DNA of 45,258 nucleotides, from NCBI GenBank assembly GCA_016784605.1, contig JADHUI010000020.1, positions 1 to 45,258 of the forward strand, read 5' to 3'. Positions 35,291-44,126 of the stretch are shown piece by piece. The translations under genes and the position numbers were made by a program. The notes beneath the pieces are model-generated. The model searched no databases. It was not told the origin of the DNA and saw only the letters and a program-made list of their open reading frames with translations. The stretch's first letter is position 1; each line of letters opens with the position of its first letter. This DNA is from Fidelibacterota bacterium (GTDB lineage: Bacteria > Fidelibacterota > Marinisomatia > Marinisomatales > UBA1611).

Positions 35291-35366
35291 TAATACTCTC
35301 TTCTTAGAACAAGAAATTTACACAGCTAGATAATTTTTCCTTCTATTTTTTTTTTACCTTTGAATA

Positions 35367-36899
35367 TTAAAATCTATACGTTAAACCAAAATACCAGAAG
35401 GATCGTATAAATTCTGCATCTTTCGATAAGTCAAAACTCATATAAGTATTCAAATGTTTTCCGACCCTTTTTGAAAGGCTAGCCGAAAATGTCTTCTGAA
35501 TATAGTCATACCAATTTTTTCCGAAACCAAAAGTATATAATTCAATATTGGCATGTATAAACCCATTACCCATAAAGGGGATAGATAAACCCAATTTATT
35601 TTGTAATCCATTTAATAATTGGTTTTGAATCATTAAACTATTCCAATCAAAAGTTAAACCATTACCTAAAGTAGTGGATCTATAATACACTGAGCTAACA
35701 GCCGAAAATTGGTCTGTCCCCGATTCTTTTCTAAAATTGGATCCAATTTGGATTGTGCCCCAACTATTTGTTTGCCATCGGAGCGAATTGTACCATCCAT
35801 TTTTTAATTCAGACTGGAATAAAGAATCTGGAACCAAAACTTGAGATTGTTGATAAATAATTTGTTGTCGTGATGTATATCTAGAGCGCAAAGTAATTCT
35901 ACGTCCTAATTTAAATCTCAGAGAAAATTGTGAAAAAGTTGATTCAATAAAGTCTCTATCATAAATAAGCTCATTCCGATAAAAATCAAATGTTTGGTAT
36001 AGTTTTAACGACAATTGGTTTATAGGGCTATAAGATAATTTTGAATAGATAAATTCTCGGTCAATGCCAGAACCTGCATATTGCCCAACAAAAGCTATGC
36101 TACCCGTAAAGTGTTGAGAAGGGAATTTGATTTTTGAAAAAAGCCCAATTTTCTTTATGTCTGAATTAAACTGGTAAGATTCAGGATTCGGCTGAAAACC
36201 ACCCAACCCACCAAGTATTATATTCTTAAAAATGGGCATGGTTGCCAATAATCCGTCAGTTGCACCAATGCCTGAAAGTTCAGATGCGAAAACTCGCCCA
36301 AGTTGAAGATAAGGTTCTTTGTTCTTTGCGCCAAAACTTGCTCGAGCTTGATAAAGGGTAAATTGATGGTCTTCCAAGTTACTTCTTCCATAAATCCCCA
36401 CTTTAAAGTGTCTCATGGATGGAACACTTAATCCATATTGCAATGTTCCAATGCCTGTTTTATCCGAAACACCATCTGGCAACGATTGTATTGTGGTCCT
36501 CAGGGATATATTGCCTGAATGTTTAATTATTAAGTTTTGTTTTTCTGGCTCTTTTTTCTCAATTATTTCAGGCTCTAGGGGTTTTGTCAAAATTATTGTG
36601 GCTGATTTTTCAAATTGAACTCGATCTCCGATTTGAATGGTTTCTATAGGAACAAGCGGAGAAGTGACAGATGAGTTTTTAGCTGAATGTGTGATGACCA
36701 AATCACCCAAAATTTCTGACCGACGGAAAAGTTGAAGTGTATCTCCTACAGAAATCCCCTGAGAAGTTCCAATATCACAATACACTTGATCTGCTGTTAA
36801 ATATGTGACTTTACCTTGCCCGGTGATTATTTCCAAATTTTGCCCAAAACCAAACGCTAATAGGCATAAAAAAAGATTCTTTTTTAAAAATTTAATCAT
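35367..36899 (-). CDS. Outer-membrane beta-barrel protein with SH3-like N-terminus
   Basis: This 510-residue protein starts at ATG 36899, where the signal peptide 'MIKFLKKNLFLCLLAFGFG' begins. The reading frame extends 38 codons upstream but into the previous gene. Residues 20-90 resemble a small beta domain ('V..D.G...GI.VGDTLQLFR'). From about 130 to the end alternating strands ('WYFGLTYRF' at the C-terminus, ending in Phe) indicate a barrel of perhaps 16-20 strands. It has no heme motif. In this operon it is the best candidate for a porin that would embrace a multiheme cytochrome, as MtrB does MtrA, but it is shorter than MtrB and not recognisably homologous. Confidence 0.7.
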   Translation of the reverse strand: MIKFLKKNLFLCLLAFGFGQNLEIITGQGKVTYLTADQVYCDIGTSQGISVGDTLQLFRRSEILGDLVITHSAKNSSVTSPLVPIETIQIGDRVQFEKSATIILTKPLEPEIIEKKEPEKQNLIIKHSGNISLRTTIQSLPDGVSDKTGIGTLQYGLSVPSMRHFKVGIYGRSNLEDHQFTLYQARASFGAKNKEPYLQLGRVFASELSGIGATDGLLATMPIFKNIILGGLGGFQPNPESYQFNSDIKKIGLFSKIKFPSQHFTGSIAFVGQYAGSGIDREFIYSKLSYSPINQLSLKLYQTFDFYRNELIYDRDFIESTFSQFSLRFKLGRRITLRSRYTSRQQIIYQQSQVLVPDSLFQSELKNGWYNSLRWQTNSWGTIQIGSNFRKESGTDQFSAVSSVYYRSTTLGNGLTFDWNSLMIQNQLLNGLQNKLGLSIPFMGNGFIHANIELYTFGFGKNWYDYIQKTFSASLSKRVGKHLNTYMSFDLSKDAEFIRSFWYFGLTYRF

Positions 36900-37698
36900 G
36901 TTCACTTCCCGATGGGTGGCATTGATAACATGCGCTAGATTCATAAACATAACCCGTTTTTCCAGCATGCTCATCATCCATTTCACTTTGGCGATGATCG
37001 TGGCAAACCCCATTCAATCCACAAGAATATTCAGCATAGTCATTAGGATTGATATGACATTCTGCCGTACACGAAGTCCATTCATTTTGATGTTTGCCAC
37101 TATATATGGGAAATAAAATATCATGATGTGACATATCGATGGGTGACCAGGACCATGTATTATGGCAAAGAATACAATCGGTATTTTCAGGATGATTGCC
37201 AGCATTAATACTTACCGATATTTCAGATTGATGGCATCCATTACAATCCGTTGGTAGCCAGGAAGTCCAGTTTTGGGAATCTGTGTTATGGCAATGACTG
37301 CATAAGAGTAATCGATGCATTCCTGCCAATGGAAATAGCGTCAATTCATGGTTGAATCCTGAAACAGATGTTTCCCAGCTTATGGGAGAATGACATCGTT
37401 CGCAGTCCAAACCATTTGCTTCAAGATGAACATCGAAATGGCAATCTTTACACTCTGTTGATAGATTTGAAAACTGATGTTTTTCTTCAACTGTGTTTCC
37501 TATATGACATTGAATACAATCTGCAAATTGATGCTGCCCTAACAATGTATATCGTGTTGTATTATGATTAAAAAGTGGTTCATTAGATAAAGGAAGCCAA
37601 GAGTGTTCGCCATGGCAGTCTGAACAATCCATGGTAGTTATATTTTGATTTTGGCTATATCCAATTGTCAATGTTAGTGCAATCATAATCCGAATCAT
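36892..37698 (-). CDS. Multiheme c-type cytochrome, 8 canonical and 2 unusual CxnCH sites
   Basis: This 268-residue exported protein has eight CxxCH motifs (from residues 25 to 257), a CxxxCH at 210 and a Cx5CH at 226 ('CGLNGVCHDH'). The segments 'F.H....F.L.G.H....C..CH' are of the cytochrome c3/c7 type, with the second His of each pair in line with bis-His hemes. Its N-terminal 140 residues align with the N-terminus of the 925-residue cytochrome encoded just upstream, and its last 70 with that protein's C-terminus, so it looks like a version lacking the middle. It overlaps the upstream gene by 4 bases and the barrel gene by 8. Confidence 0.87.
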   Translation of the reverse strand: MIRIMIALTLTIGYSQNQNITTMDCSDCHGEHSWLPLSNEPLFNHNTTRYTLLGQHQFADCIQCHIGNTVEEKHQFSNLSTECKDCHFDVHLEANGLDCERCHSPISWETSVSGFNHELTLFPLAGMHRLLLCSHCHNTDSQNWTSWLPTDCNGCHQSEISVSINAGNHPENTDCILCHNTWSWSPIDMSHHDILFPIYSGKHQNEWTSCTAECHINPNDYAEYSCGLNGVCHDHRQSEMDDEHAGKTGYVYESSACYQCHPSGSEHD

Positions 37699-40472
37699 TT
37701 TAAAATTGGTTTATTATATTTTTTTTGTTTTTTAATCCAAAACCTTAATAAATCTCCATCGTCATCATCATCTTCTGATCCATTCGGATGACAATTATAA
37801 CAAGCAGAACTTTCATAAACATAATCTGATTCTTCATCATGTTCATCATCCATTTCACTTTGATCGTGATCGTGACAAACGCCGTTTAACCCACATGAAA
37901 AATCCGTATAGTCGTCTGGATTTACATGGCACTCCGATTCGCAACTCGACCATTCACCTTCGTGATCTCCGGAATAAATTGGGAAGTAATCCCCATCATG
38001 ATCAAACGTCACATCATCCCAATCTTCCGTTGTATGGCAGGCTTCGCAATTGGTAGGATCACCGTCATTATGCTTTTCATAAAAATCTTCCATGTGACAG
38101 GATGCACATCCATCCGTAATCGACGAATGACTAAAATCGACTTCTTCCCAATCCGATGTGGATGTATGACATAGCTCACATTCGGTAGGGAATCCATCAT
38201 CATGTTCTTCGGCAAAATCTTCCATGTGGCAGTCAGCACATCCCGTTGTGATACCAGTATGTTCAAAGGACGCTCCTTCCCATGTGTCCGTCCCCGTGTG
38301 GCAATTTTCACATGTTTCAGAAAATCCTTGCCCAGTTGTATGGGGTGGATCAGTGGCATTTTGATAATCTACAAAATGGCAAGTGGCACAAGGAGCATTG
38401 AGTGTATGGGCATAAATATCCGGTGACCAACCCAATTCATTATGGCATTCTTCACACACATCAATTGTATATCCATAAATACCATGGTCAGGAGCGGTTG
38501 TTTCATTAAAATCTGTTAAGTGACATTGCCCATCTTGACACGAATTAGGTGTATCATTAAATATATTATTTATATGGCAATCACCGCAATCCGTGGTTAA
38601 ATGAAGCCCCAGCAAAATAAAGGATGTTTGCTCATTTGTATGGGGGAATGGATCGATAGTCCATTCTGATGAATTGGGATGGCAGAGGGCACAATCTGTG
38701 CCAATATTATTATTTCCATGGGCCGGATCTGTACTATTTTCATGCTCTGGATTATGGCAATCTTGGCAAATAGTTTCGGTGAAATTGATATGATCAAAAA
38801 TTAATTCTTCCCACGATTGATCCACGTGGCATAAGGCACATTGATTATTAATTTGATGTGACACATGATCGTAACTTGAAGTTGAAGAATTTGTTGTAGC
38901 TATTCCACCATCTACATGACAGCCGGCACAATCCGATGGCAGATCATAATCTCCATCCACATGGCATTGTTCACATTCCACAGAAGCATGTGCGCCTCCA
39001 AGGGGAAAATCTGTTAAGGAATGATCAAATTCTGCGCCTTCCCATGTTTCCGTTGAATGGCACACTTCACAATTCTGACTAAATTGCTCATCTGAATGGG
39101 ATGGAGATTCGGGATATACAGACGTGCCTGTTTCAATAAACGCTTGTTCGTGGCAAGACCAACAATCGTTGGGCGTATCGTTATAAATCTCATTTACATG
39201 ACAGGATTCACAATCAGTAGAAAGGTGTGCACCTGTCAAAAGATACTCTGTTTGAGATGCTGAATGGTCGAAGGGTGAAATTGTCCATGATTCTGTGGTG
39301 GCATGACACACTTCACAATCTGAACTAATATTTCCGTCAGCATGCGGTGGGTTGATTGAATTTTGCTGTTCGGGAATATGGCAAGTTCTGCAATCAGTGT
39401 TTGTGAAATTAATATGATCAAAAATGAGTTCAATCCAATTTGTACCTACGTGACAATTTTCACAGGATTCATTGATTTGATGTGAATCATGATCATAGTC
39501 AGATTGGAGAGAATTTGTTGTGGCTATCCCGCCGTCGATATGACAACCGGCACAATCCAATGGAAGATCATAATTCCCGTCGCCATGACATTGATTACAG
39601 GTTGTTGTTTGGTGCGCGTCTAATAAAGGAAATTCCGTTTCATTATGATCAAAAACTGCGCCTTCCCATGTGCTCGTTGAATGGCAAACGGTGCAATCTT
39701 GAGAATAGTCAGCCGCAAGATGATTTGGAGCATCAGGATACACCGATGTTCCCGTTTCTGAAAACGCTTGTTCGTGACAAGACCAACAATTATCGGGAAA
39801 ATCAAAAGTACCGCCAGAGTGACATTGTTCACATGTTGTGGATTTATGAGCCCCATCTAAAACAAAATCAGTCACTAATTCATGGACAAAAGTGGAAGGA
39901 GCCCAAGCCGTTTGGCTTGTTGAATGACATTCCTGACAATCTGTATCTAATCTGGACTCTAAATGTGCGGGGTTTGTAGATTGGTCATAATCGATTCGGT
40001 GACAATCATAACAACCCGTTGGCGTTAAATCAAAGTTTGTCATAGGTGTTTCTGTATGACATTCCCGACAACGTGTTTTCCGATGTGAGCCTAATAGGGA
40101 GAATTGTGTTAATTCATGATTAAATGTTCTGGATGTAACTTGCCATGAATCATTTCCGTGACATTGCAAACAGTCATTTCCCAATTTATTTTTATGAACA
40201 TCCAAATGACAAGATGCACACTCTGTCTCATCCAGAGAAAATTGATGTTTTTCAGCTACAGTATTTCCTGTATGGCAGTCAGCACATTCTTGAACACGAT
40301 GACTACCTTTTAGGGGGAAATTTGTGGTTGAATGGGAAAACCCTTTTAGACTTAGAGTGCTCCAGTCATCGCCACCATGACAATCTTCACATTCGAGGCC
40401 TGCAACATTGAGTTCAGGGTTTTGAACGGCAAAAGCAAATTGAATGAAAAAGAATACTAATAGTTTTTTCAT
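37695..40472 (-). CDS. Giant multiheme c-type cytochrome, 32 canonical CxxCH plus three unusual sites
   Basis: This 925-residue exported protein begins with a signal peptide ('MKKLLVFFFIQFAFA'). I count 32 CxxCH motifs, plus CxxxxCH at 645, CxxxCH at 844 and Cx5CH at 860, so up to 35 hemes. A unit of 208 residues with nine CxxCH (about 229-436) is repeated at 437-644, with 'NDCWSCHEQAF.ETGTSVYP' starting both. A shorter repeat occurs at 720-815 around 'CHMEDF'. The protein is acidic and has no membrane anchor. It probably forms a long periplasmic or extracellular heme wire. Partner genes encode a 17-heme protein, an 8-10-heme protein and a barrel. Confidence 0.9.
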   Translation of the reverse strand: MKKLLVFFFIQFAFAVQNPELNVAGLECEDCHGGDDWSTLSLKGFSHSTTNFPLKGSHRVQECADCHTGNTVAEKHQFSLDETECASCHLDVHKNKLGNDCLQCHGNDSWQVTSRTFNHELTQFSLLGSHRKTRCRECHTETPMTNFDLTPTGCYDCHRIDYDQSTNPAHLESRLDTDCQECHSTSQTAWAPSTFVHELVTDFVLDGAHKSTTCEQCHSGGTFDFPDNCWSCHEQAFSETGTSVYPDAPNHLAADYSQDCTVCHSTSTWEGAVFDHNETEFPLLDAHQTTTCNQCHGDGNYDLPLDCAGCHIDGGIATTNSLQSDYDHDSHQINESCENCHVGTNWIELIFDHINFTNTDCRTCHIPEQQNSINPPHADGNISSDCEVCHATTESWTISPFDHSASQTEYLLTGAHLSTDCESCHVNEIYNDTPNDCWSCHEQAFIETGTSVYPESPSHSDEQFSQNCEVCHSTETWEGAEFDHSLTDFPLGGAHASVECEQCHVDGDYDLPSDCAGCHVDGGIATTNSSTSSYDHVSHQINNQCALCHVDQSWEELIFDHINFTETICQDCHNPEHENSTDPAHGNNNIGTDCALCHPNSSEWTIDPFPHTNEQTSFILLGLHLTTDCGDCHINNIFNDTPNSCQDGQCHLTDFNETTAPDHGIYGYTIDVCEECHNELGWSPDIYAHTLNAPCATCHFVDYQNATDPPHTTGQGFSETCENCHTGTDTWEGASFEHTGITTGCADCHMEDFAEEHDDGFPTECELCHTSTSDWEEVDFSHSSITDGCASCHMEDFYEKHNDGDPTNCEACHTTEDWDDVTFDHDGDYFPIYSGDHEGEWSSCESECHVNPDDYTDFSCGLNGVCHDHDQSEMDDEHDEESDYVYESSACYNCHPNGSEDDDDDGDLLRFWIKKQKKYNKPILK
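38541..39788 (-). repeat. 624-bp tandem duplication inside the giant multiheme gene
   Basis: Copies at 39165-39788 and 38541-39164 encode the two successive 208-residue units (residues 229-436 and 437-644). The repeated heme spacing and signatures such as 'DCAGCH.DGGIATTNS' and 'LIFDHINFT' are unmistakable. The copies have diverged in sequence but not in length. Confidence 0.85.
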
Positions 40473-41875
40473 CTTATATCATCCGTGAGTTTATGGCAAT
40501 CAACGCACCGACTAGGTAGTGGTTGATATCGAGTGAATATACCTGCCCCATCTCGCTCCGTTGGGTGACAATCTTGACAAGGAACGTTTTTATGTTTTCG
40601 ATCTAAGGGGAATTGTGTTGCGTCATGTTGAAACTCGATTGTTTTAAATGAAGCTGAAATATGGCAAGATTCACAGGTATTATTGTAATGAATCGCAAAT
40701 TGATTTCGGTGTTCATCTTTGTGGCAAATTTTACACTCAGGGTTTTCCCACGTAAACTGTATTTGTGTTTTACCTGATTTAGATTGATACGGCTTATGAC
40801 ATTGGTTGCATGGAACAGCCATGTGACCGCCATCTAAAACAAACCGCGTAATGAGATGCATGGAAAAAGTAAATGTTGTTGGTTTAAATCCATTTACGGT
40901 ATGGCATGGGGCACAATCGCCTCCATCTTGTCTCCGTGCAAATTGTCCATCATGATAATCCGTATGACATCCTTGGCAGGATGTAAAAAGGGGCAATGCT
41001 CCCGACAAAGTTTGCTGATGGCATTCAAGGCATTTAACCCCAACATGCATCCCCTCAAGCGGATACTTTGTATCATTATGATTAAATGATTTAGTTTTTT
41101 TCCAATCTTCTGTGATATGACAAGATTCACATTTATTCCCATAACTTCCTTTATGATAGTCTGTATGGCAAGATGTGCAGGATTCAAAAATAAGCCCTGT
41201 TAATTGTTGAACGGGCGGATCCCAGTCGGTATGTTTTGAATGACATTTTTCACAATCTACTTTTTTGTGGGCACCGGTTAATAGGAATTTGGAATTTTTA
41301 TGGTTAAAGGACGTTGAAGCATCTTTCCAATTATTCACATTATGGCAAGTTTGGCAATCAGAACCCACTTCACCTTTATGAATATCATTATGGCACGATT
41401 GGCAATCTTGCGATAGTCCCAAAAAAGTGCGATCTAAAACAGGAAATGTGGTATTTTCATTTGCCCAAGTTATGATAGGTTCCCATTTTATATTTTCCCG
41501 TAAATGACATTGGTTGCATTTCACTTGTCGATGCTTTCCCTCTAATCGATAGCCGGTCTCTTTATGGTCAAACTTTGCCATATTTTTTGGCCAAAATACG
41601 AGTTCAAATTCTTTTCCGTTGTGATCGGAGTGACATAGACCGCAATCTTTTTGTCGATCGTCCCGATGATAACCTTTGTCTTGATCTATTTTTATTTTTA
41701 AAGGTGTGTGACATTCTACACAACCATTAGAAATTTCTTTTTTACCTAATTCATGACATTGGACACAATTGGATGTACCTTCCAAATCTGCGTGATATTT
41801 AGATAAAGGTCCTGGTGAAAATTGACTAAATGAAACCGTAGTCATTATCATAATAAATAGAAATAGTTTTTTCAT
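40469..41875 (-). CDS. 17-heme c-type cytochrome
   Basis: This 468-residue exported protein starts at ATG 41875, where the signal peptide 'MKKLFLFIMIMTTVSFSQ' begins. The frame is open 10 codons further up. I count 17 CxxCH motifs, evenly spread, with repeats of 'F.H..T.FPL.G.H..V.C..CH' in c3/c7 style. A substantial part of the His residues in 'H' pairs are available as sixth ligands. It is basic (Lys-rich) in contrast to the acidic giant cytochrome encoded next, so the two may dock electrostatically. It lies 33 bases after the reductase gene and overlaps the giant cytochrome gene by 4. Confidence 0.9.
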   Translation of the reverse strand: MKKLFLFIMIMTTVSFSQFSPGPLSKYHADLEGTSNCVQCHELGKKEISNGCVECHTPLKIKIDQDKGYHRDDRQKDCGLCHSDHNGKEFELVFWPKNMAKFDHKETGYRLEGKHRQVKCNQCHLRENIKWEPIITWANENTTFPVLDRTFLGLSQDCQSCHNDIHKGEVGSDCQTCHNVNNWKDASTSFNHKNSKFLLTGAHKKVDCEKCHSKHTDWDPPVQQLTGLIFESCTSCHTDYHKGSYGNKCESCHITEDWKKTKSFNHNDTKYPLEGMHVGVKCLECHQQTLSGALPLFTSCQGCHTDYHDGQFARRQDGGDCAPCHTVNGFKPTTFTFSMHLITRFVLDGGHMAVPCNQCHKPYQSKSGKTQIQFTWENPECKICHKDEHRNQFAIHYNNTCESCHISASFKTIEFQHDATQFPLDRKHKNVPCQDCHPTERDGAGIFTRYQPLPSRCVDCHKLTDDIR

Positions 41876-41908
41876 TTGAAATATGGGTCGAATTATTGTC
41901 AACACACA

Positions 41909-42775
41909 TTACCCATAACTCTCATGCGTAATTTGCTTTTTTTCAATCCCTAAACCTTCAAGAGAAAACAAGACAGATTCTAAAAATCTGGGGGCAGGGG
42001 CAACTCCTTCTTTTCGTGCAGATATCTTTTCATATTTTGAAATGCCCGGGCCACATAAATATATCTGTGGATGGTCCATTTTAGCCAATTTTCGTTCAAT
42101 TCGTTCAGAGGTGATTCTGCCAGTCTGATAAGGGAGATTAAACCTATCTGGTTCTTCGCGAGTGAATAAAAAATCTACCGTTAATTGATCAGGAAATTGC
42201 ATTTGTAAATCAATCAACTGTTTCCCAAAAATGGTATTCTTCCAGGATTGATTGCTATAGACCAGCGTATGTTTGATATCGGGGTAAATTTTTAAAGCAT
42301 ATTTTAAAATACTATAATTGGGGACAATACCACTTCCTGCGCAAATATGTAGAATTTCGCTAGGCAAGGGGCCATTTTTTGGCAACGTGTAAGGTCCTGT
42401 AAACCCAGTTACAATCATTTTTGATCCTTTGTGTGTTCTTTTCGCAAGGATTGGAGAAAGTAGAGGCGGATACTTGGATTTTCCGGGATAATACATTTCT
42501 TCTTTGACGGTAATTGCCAGATATTTTTCGTCCGGAGAACTGGATAAAGAATAGGCTCTCGGACTTTCCTTTTTACCTTTTTTATCTTCCAAAAAAGCTG
42601 TCCATCTTTCCAATGCTACAAATTGATGAGGATCAATGGTCAAAAAATGCCCTGGTTCATAATCCAATAAGTCATTCCCGGTAAACAGAATTAAAGTGGT
42701 TGTATCAGGTGTCTCTTCGATCACATCTGCGACCATAACTTCAAGTTTTTTTATTTTTTTACGTGTTGCGTTCAT
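41909..42775 (-). CDS. Ferredoxin/flavodoxin-NAD(P)H reductase-type flavoprotein
   Basis: This 288-residue protein has the FNR fold: FAD motif 'RAYSLSS' at 73-79, NAD(P) motif 'CAGSGIVP' at 145-152 and the C-terminal 'YLCGPG' at 239-244. No 2Fe-2S domain and no signal peptide are present, so it is cytosolic. It would exchange electrons between NAD(P)H and a ferredoxin or a membrane partner. It lies between the FeS-flavoprotein gene and the 17-heme gene. Two reductases in the same operon may handle different pyridine nucleotides or form one complex. Confidence 0.85.
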   Translation of the reverse strand: MNATRKKIKKLEVMVADVIEETPDTTTLILFTGNDLLDYEPGHFLTIDPHQFVALERWTAFLEDKKGKKESPRAYSLSSSPDEKYLAITVKEEMYYPGKSKYPPLLSPILAKRTHKGSKMIVTGFTGPYTLPKNGPLPSEILHICAGSGIVPNYSILKYALKIYPDIKHTLVYSNQSWKNTIFGKQLIDLQMQFPDQLTVDFLFTREEPDRFNLPYQTGRITSERIERKLAKMDHPQIYLCGPGISKYEKISARKEGVAPAPRFLESVLFSLEGLGIEKKQITHESYG

Positions 42776-42812
42776 TTTAAAATAATTTCTCTTATTCTAT
42801 TAACGATTGAAG

Positions 42813-44126
42813 CTAAGCCTTTGCCTCAATTATTTTTCCAAATTCAATCCCGATAGAATTAAGCAGAGGAAAGGGTAATTCACCTCCAGCAAAAATAAAT
42901 GTATAATCATTTTCTAATTCAACGGTTGAATCGGGAGATTGTAAAGTGACTGCATTGTCCGTAATCTTTTTTGGATTGGAACTAAAAACGGCATTCAATA
43001 ATCCTTCTGCCATGGCTTCTTCAATATGGGATTCATTTCTAGCTTTCAAACGGAAGAAATTTTCCTTCCGATAAGAAATGGTTACTTCATTGCCCTCTTG
43101 ATGGGCGAGTCCCAGAGCTGCTTCAATGGCACTATCGCCACCGCCAACGACTAATAGTTTTTTATGTTTGTATGTTTCTGCATCAATGAGTTTATACATC
43201 ACTTTCCCTAATTCTTCTCCTGGAATTCCTAATTTCCTAGGAGTACCTCTTCTTCCTAAAGCTAACACAACTCTGGAAGCCGACGCAGGACCAGAGGATG
43301 TTTCTACTGTAAAATTCCCTCGTTCACCTGTAATCCCTTTCAATTGATGATTTGAAAGTAATCGAACTTTTTGTTCTCGGATAACTTTTTCCCAAATCGC
43401 CAGTAAATCTTCTTTTTCATACTCGCCTTTTTTTAGAGGACCAAACAAAGGCAACTCTACTGGCTGGACTAAAACCAGTTTCCTCCGGGGATATTGCAAG
43501 ATTGTTCCACCGGGTTGATCTTGATCCAGAACCAAATAATTGAGTCCCAATTCTTTAGCCCGTAATCCTGCGGACAAACCAGCAGGACCTGCGCCAATAA
43601 TGACCACATCAAATTCAGCCTTCGAACTTTCGGGCTTACTTTGATGAATATGATCTATGGCTGTAACTCCATGACTGATGGCATTTTTAATCAAGGCTAA
43701 ACCACTCAATTCACCAATAATATAGAGACCTGGAATATTGGTTTCAAAATCGTCAGACAATTGCGGAATATCTTCTCGTTGACTGATATCGCCTAATCCA
43801 ATTTCAATCCCGGAAACGGGACAAGCTTCGGCGCATTTTCCATGGCCAACACAATGAGAGCCATGAATGATAGTTGCCTTACCATCGATGAGCCCTAAAA
43901 CGGTTCCTTCTGGACAGGCATCCACACAAATACCACATCCGATGCACAAAGATCGATTAATAATAGGATGCTGAAGTAAGGCTTTATCCTGGCGCTTTGC
44001 ACGTGTTTCCTCTAACCGTTTACGAGTAATGGCGTCCTTTTTTTTCATGGTTTGAATATAGGGAATCAAAAATATAAGGATAATCATAACGCCAATTCCC
44101 CAAGAAAGTAAAAGCTCAGTATTCAT
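42813..44126 (-). CDS. Membrane-anchored 2[4Fe-4S]-thioredoxin-reductase-like flavoprotein
   Basis: This 437-residue protein has an N-terminal membrane helix (about 6-26), a ferredoxin-like domain and a TrxR-type flavin domain (GAGPAG at 178-183, second dinucleotide site 'VVGGGDSAIEAA' near 315). The CxxC disulfide of thioredoxin reductases is absent. The first cluster has C61, C64, C67 and C71. The second reads C92-x2-H95-x2-C98-x3-C102, with His in the second Cys position. It probably moves electrons from NAD(P)H through flavin and Fe-S to the cytochrome b encoded immediately upstream, whose stop codon overlaps its start by 1 base. Confidence 0.83.
   Translation of the reverse strand: MNTELLLSWGIGVMIILIFLIPYIQTMKKKDAITRKRLEETRAKRQDKALLQHPIINRSLCIGCGICVDACPEGTVLGLIDGKATIIHGSHCVGHGKCAEACPVSGIEIGLGDISQREDIPQLSDDFETNIPGLYIIGELSGLALIKNAISHGVTAIDHIHQSKPESSKAEFDVVIIGAGPAGLSAGLRAKELGLNYLVLDQDQPGGTILQYPRRKLVLVQPVELPLFGPLKKGEYEKEDLLAIWEKVIREQKVRLLSNHQLKGITGERGNFTVETSSGPASASRVVLALGRRGTPRKLGIPGEELGKVMYKLIDAETYKHKKLLVVGGGDSAIEAALGLAHQEGNEVTISYRKENFFRLKARNESHIEEAMAEGLLNAVFSSNPKKITDNAVTLQSPDSTVELENDYTFIFAGGELPFPLLNSIGIEFGKIIEAKA

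Noticed and set aside
37695-41875. Regular short repeats suggesting a CRISPR-like array
   Set aside because: They are coding heme-motif repeats in frame (TGxxxxxxTGxCA-type), with no constant repeat and spacer pattern.
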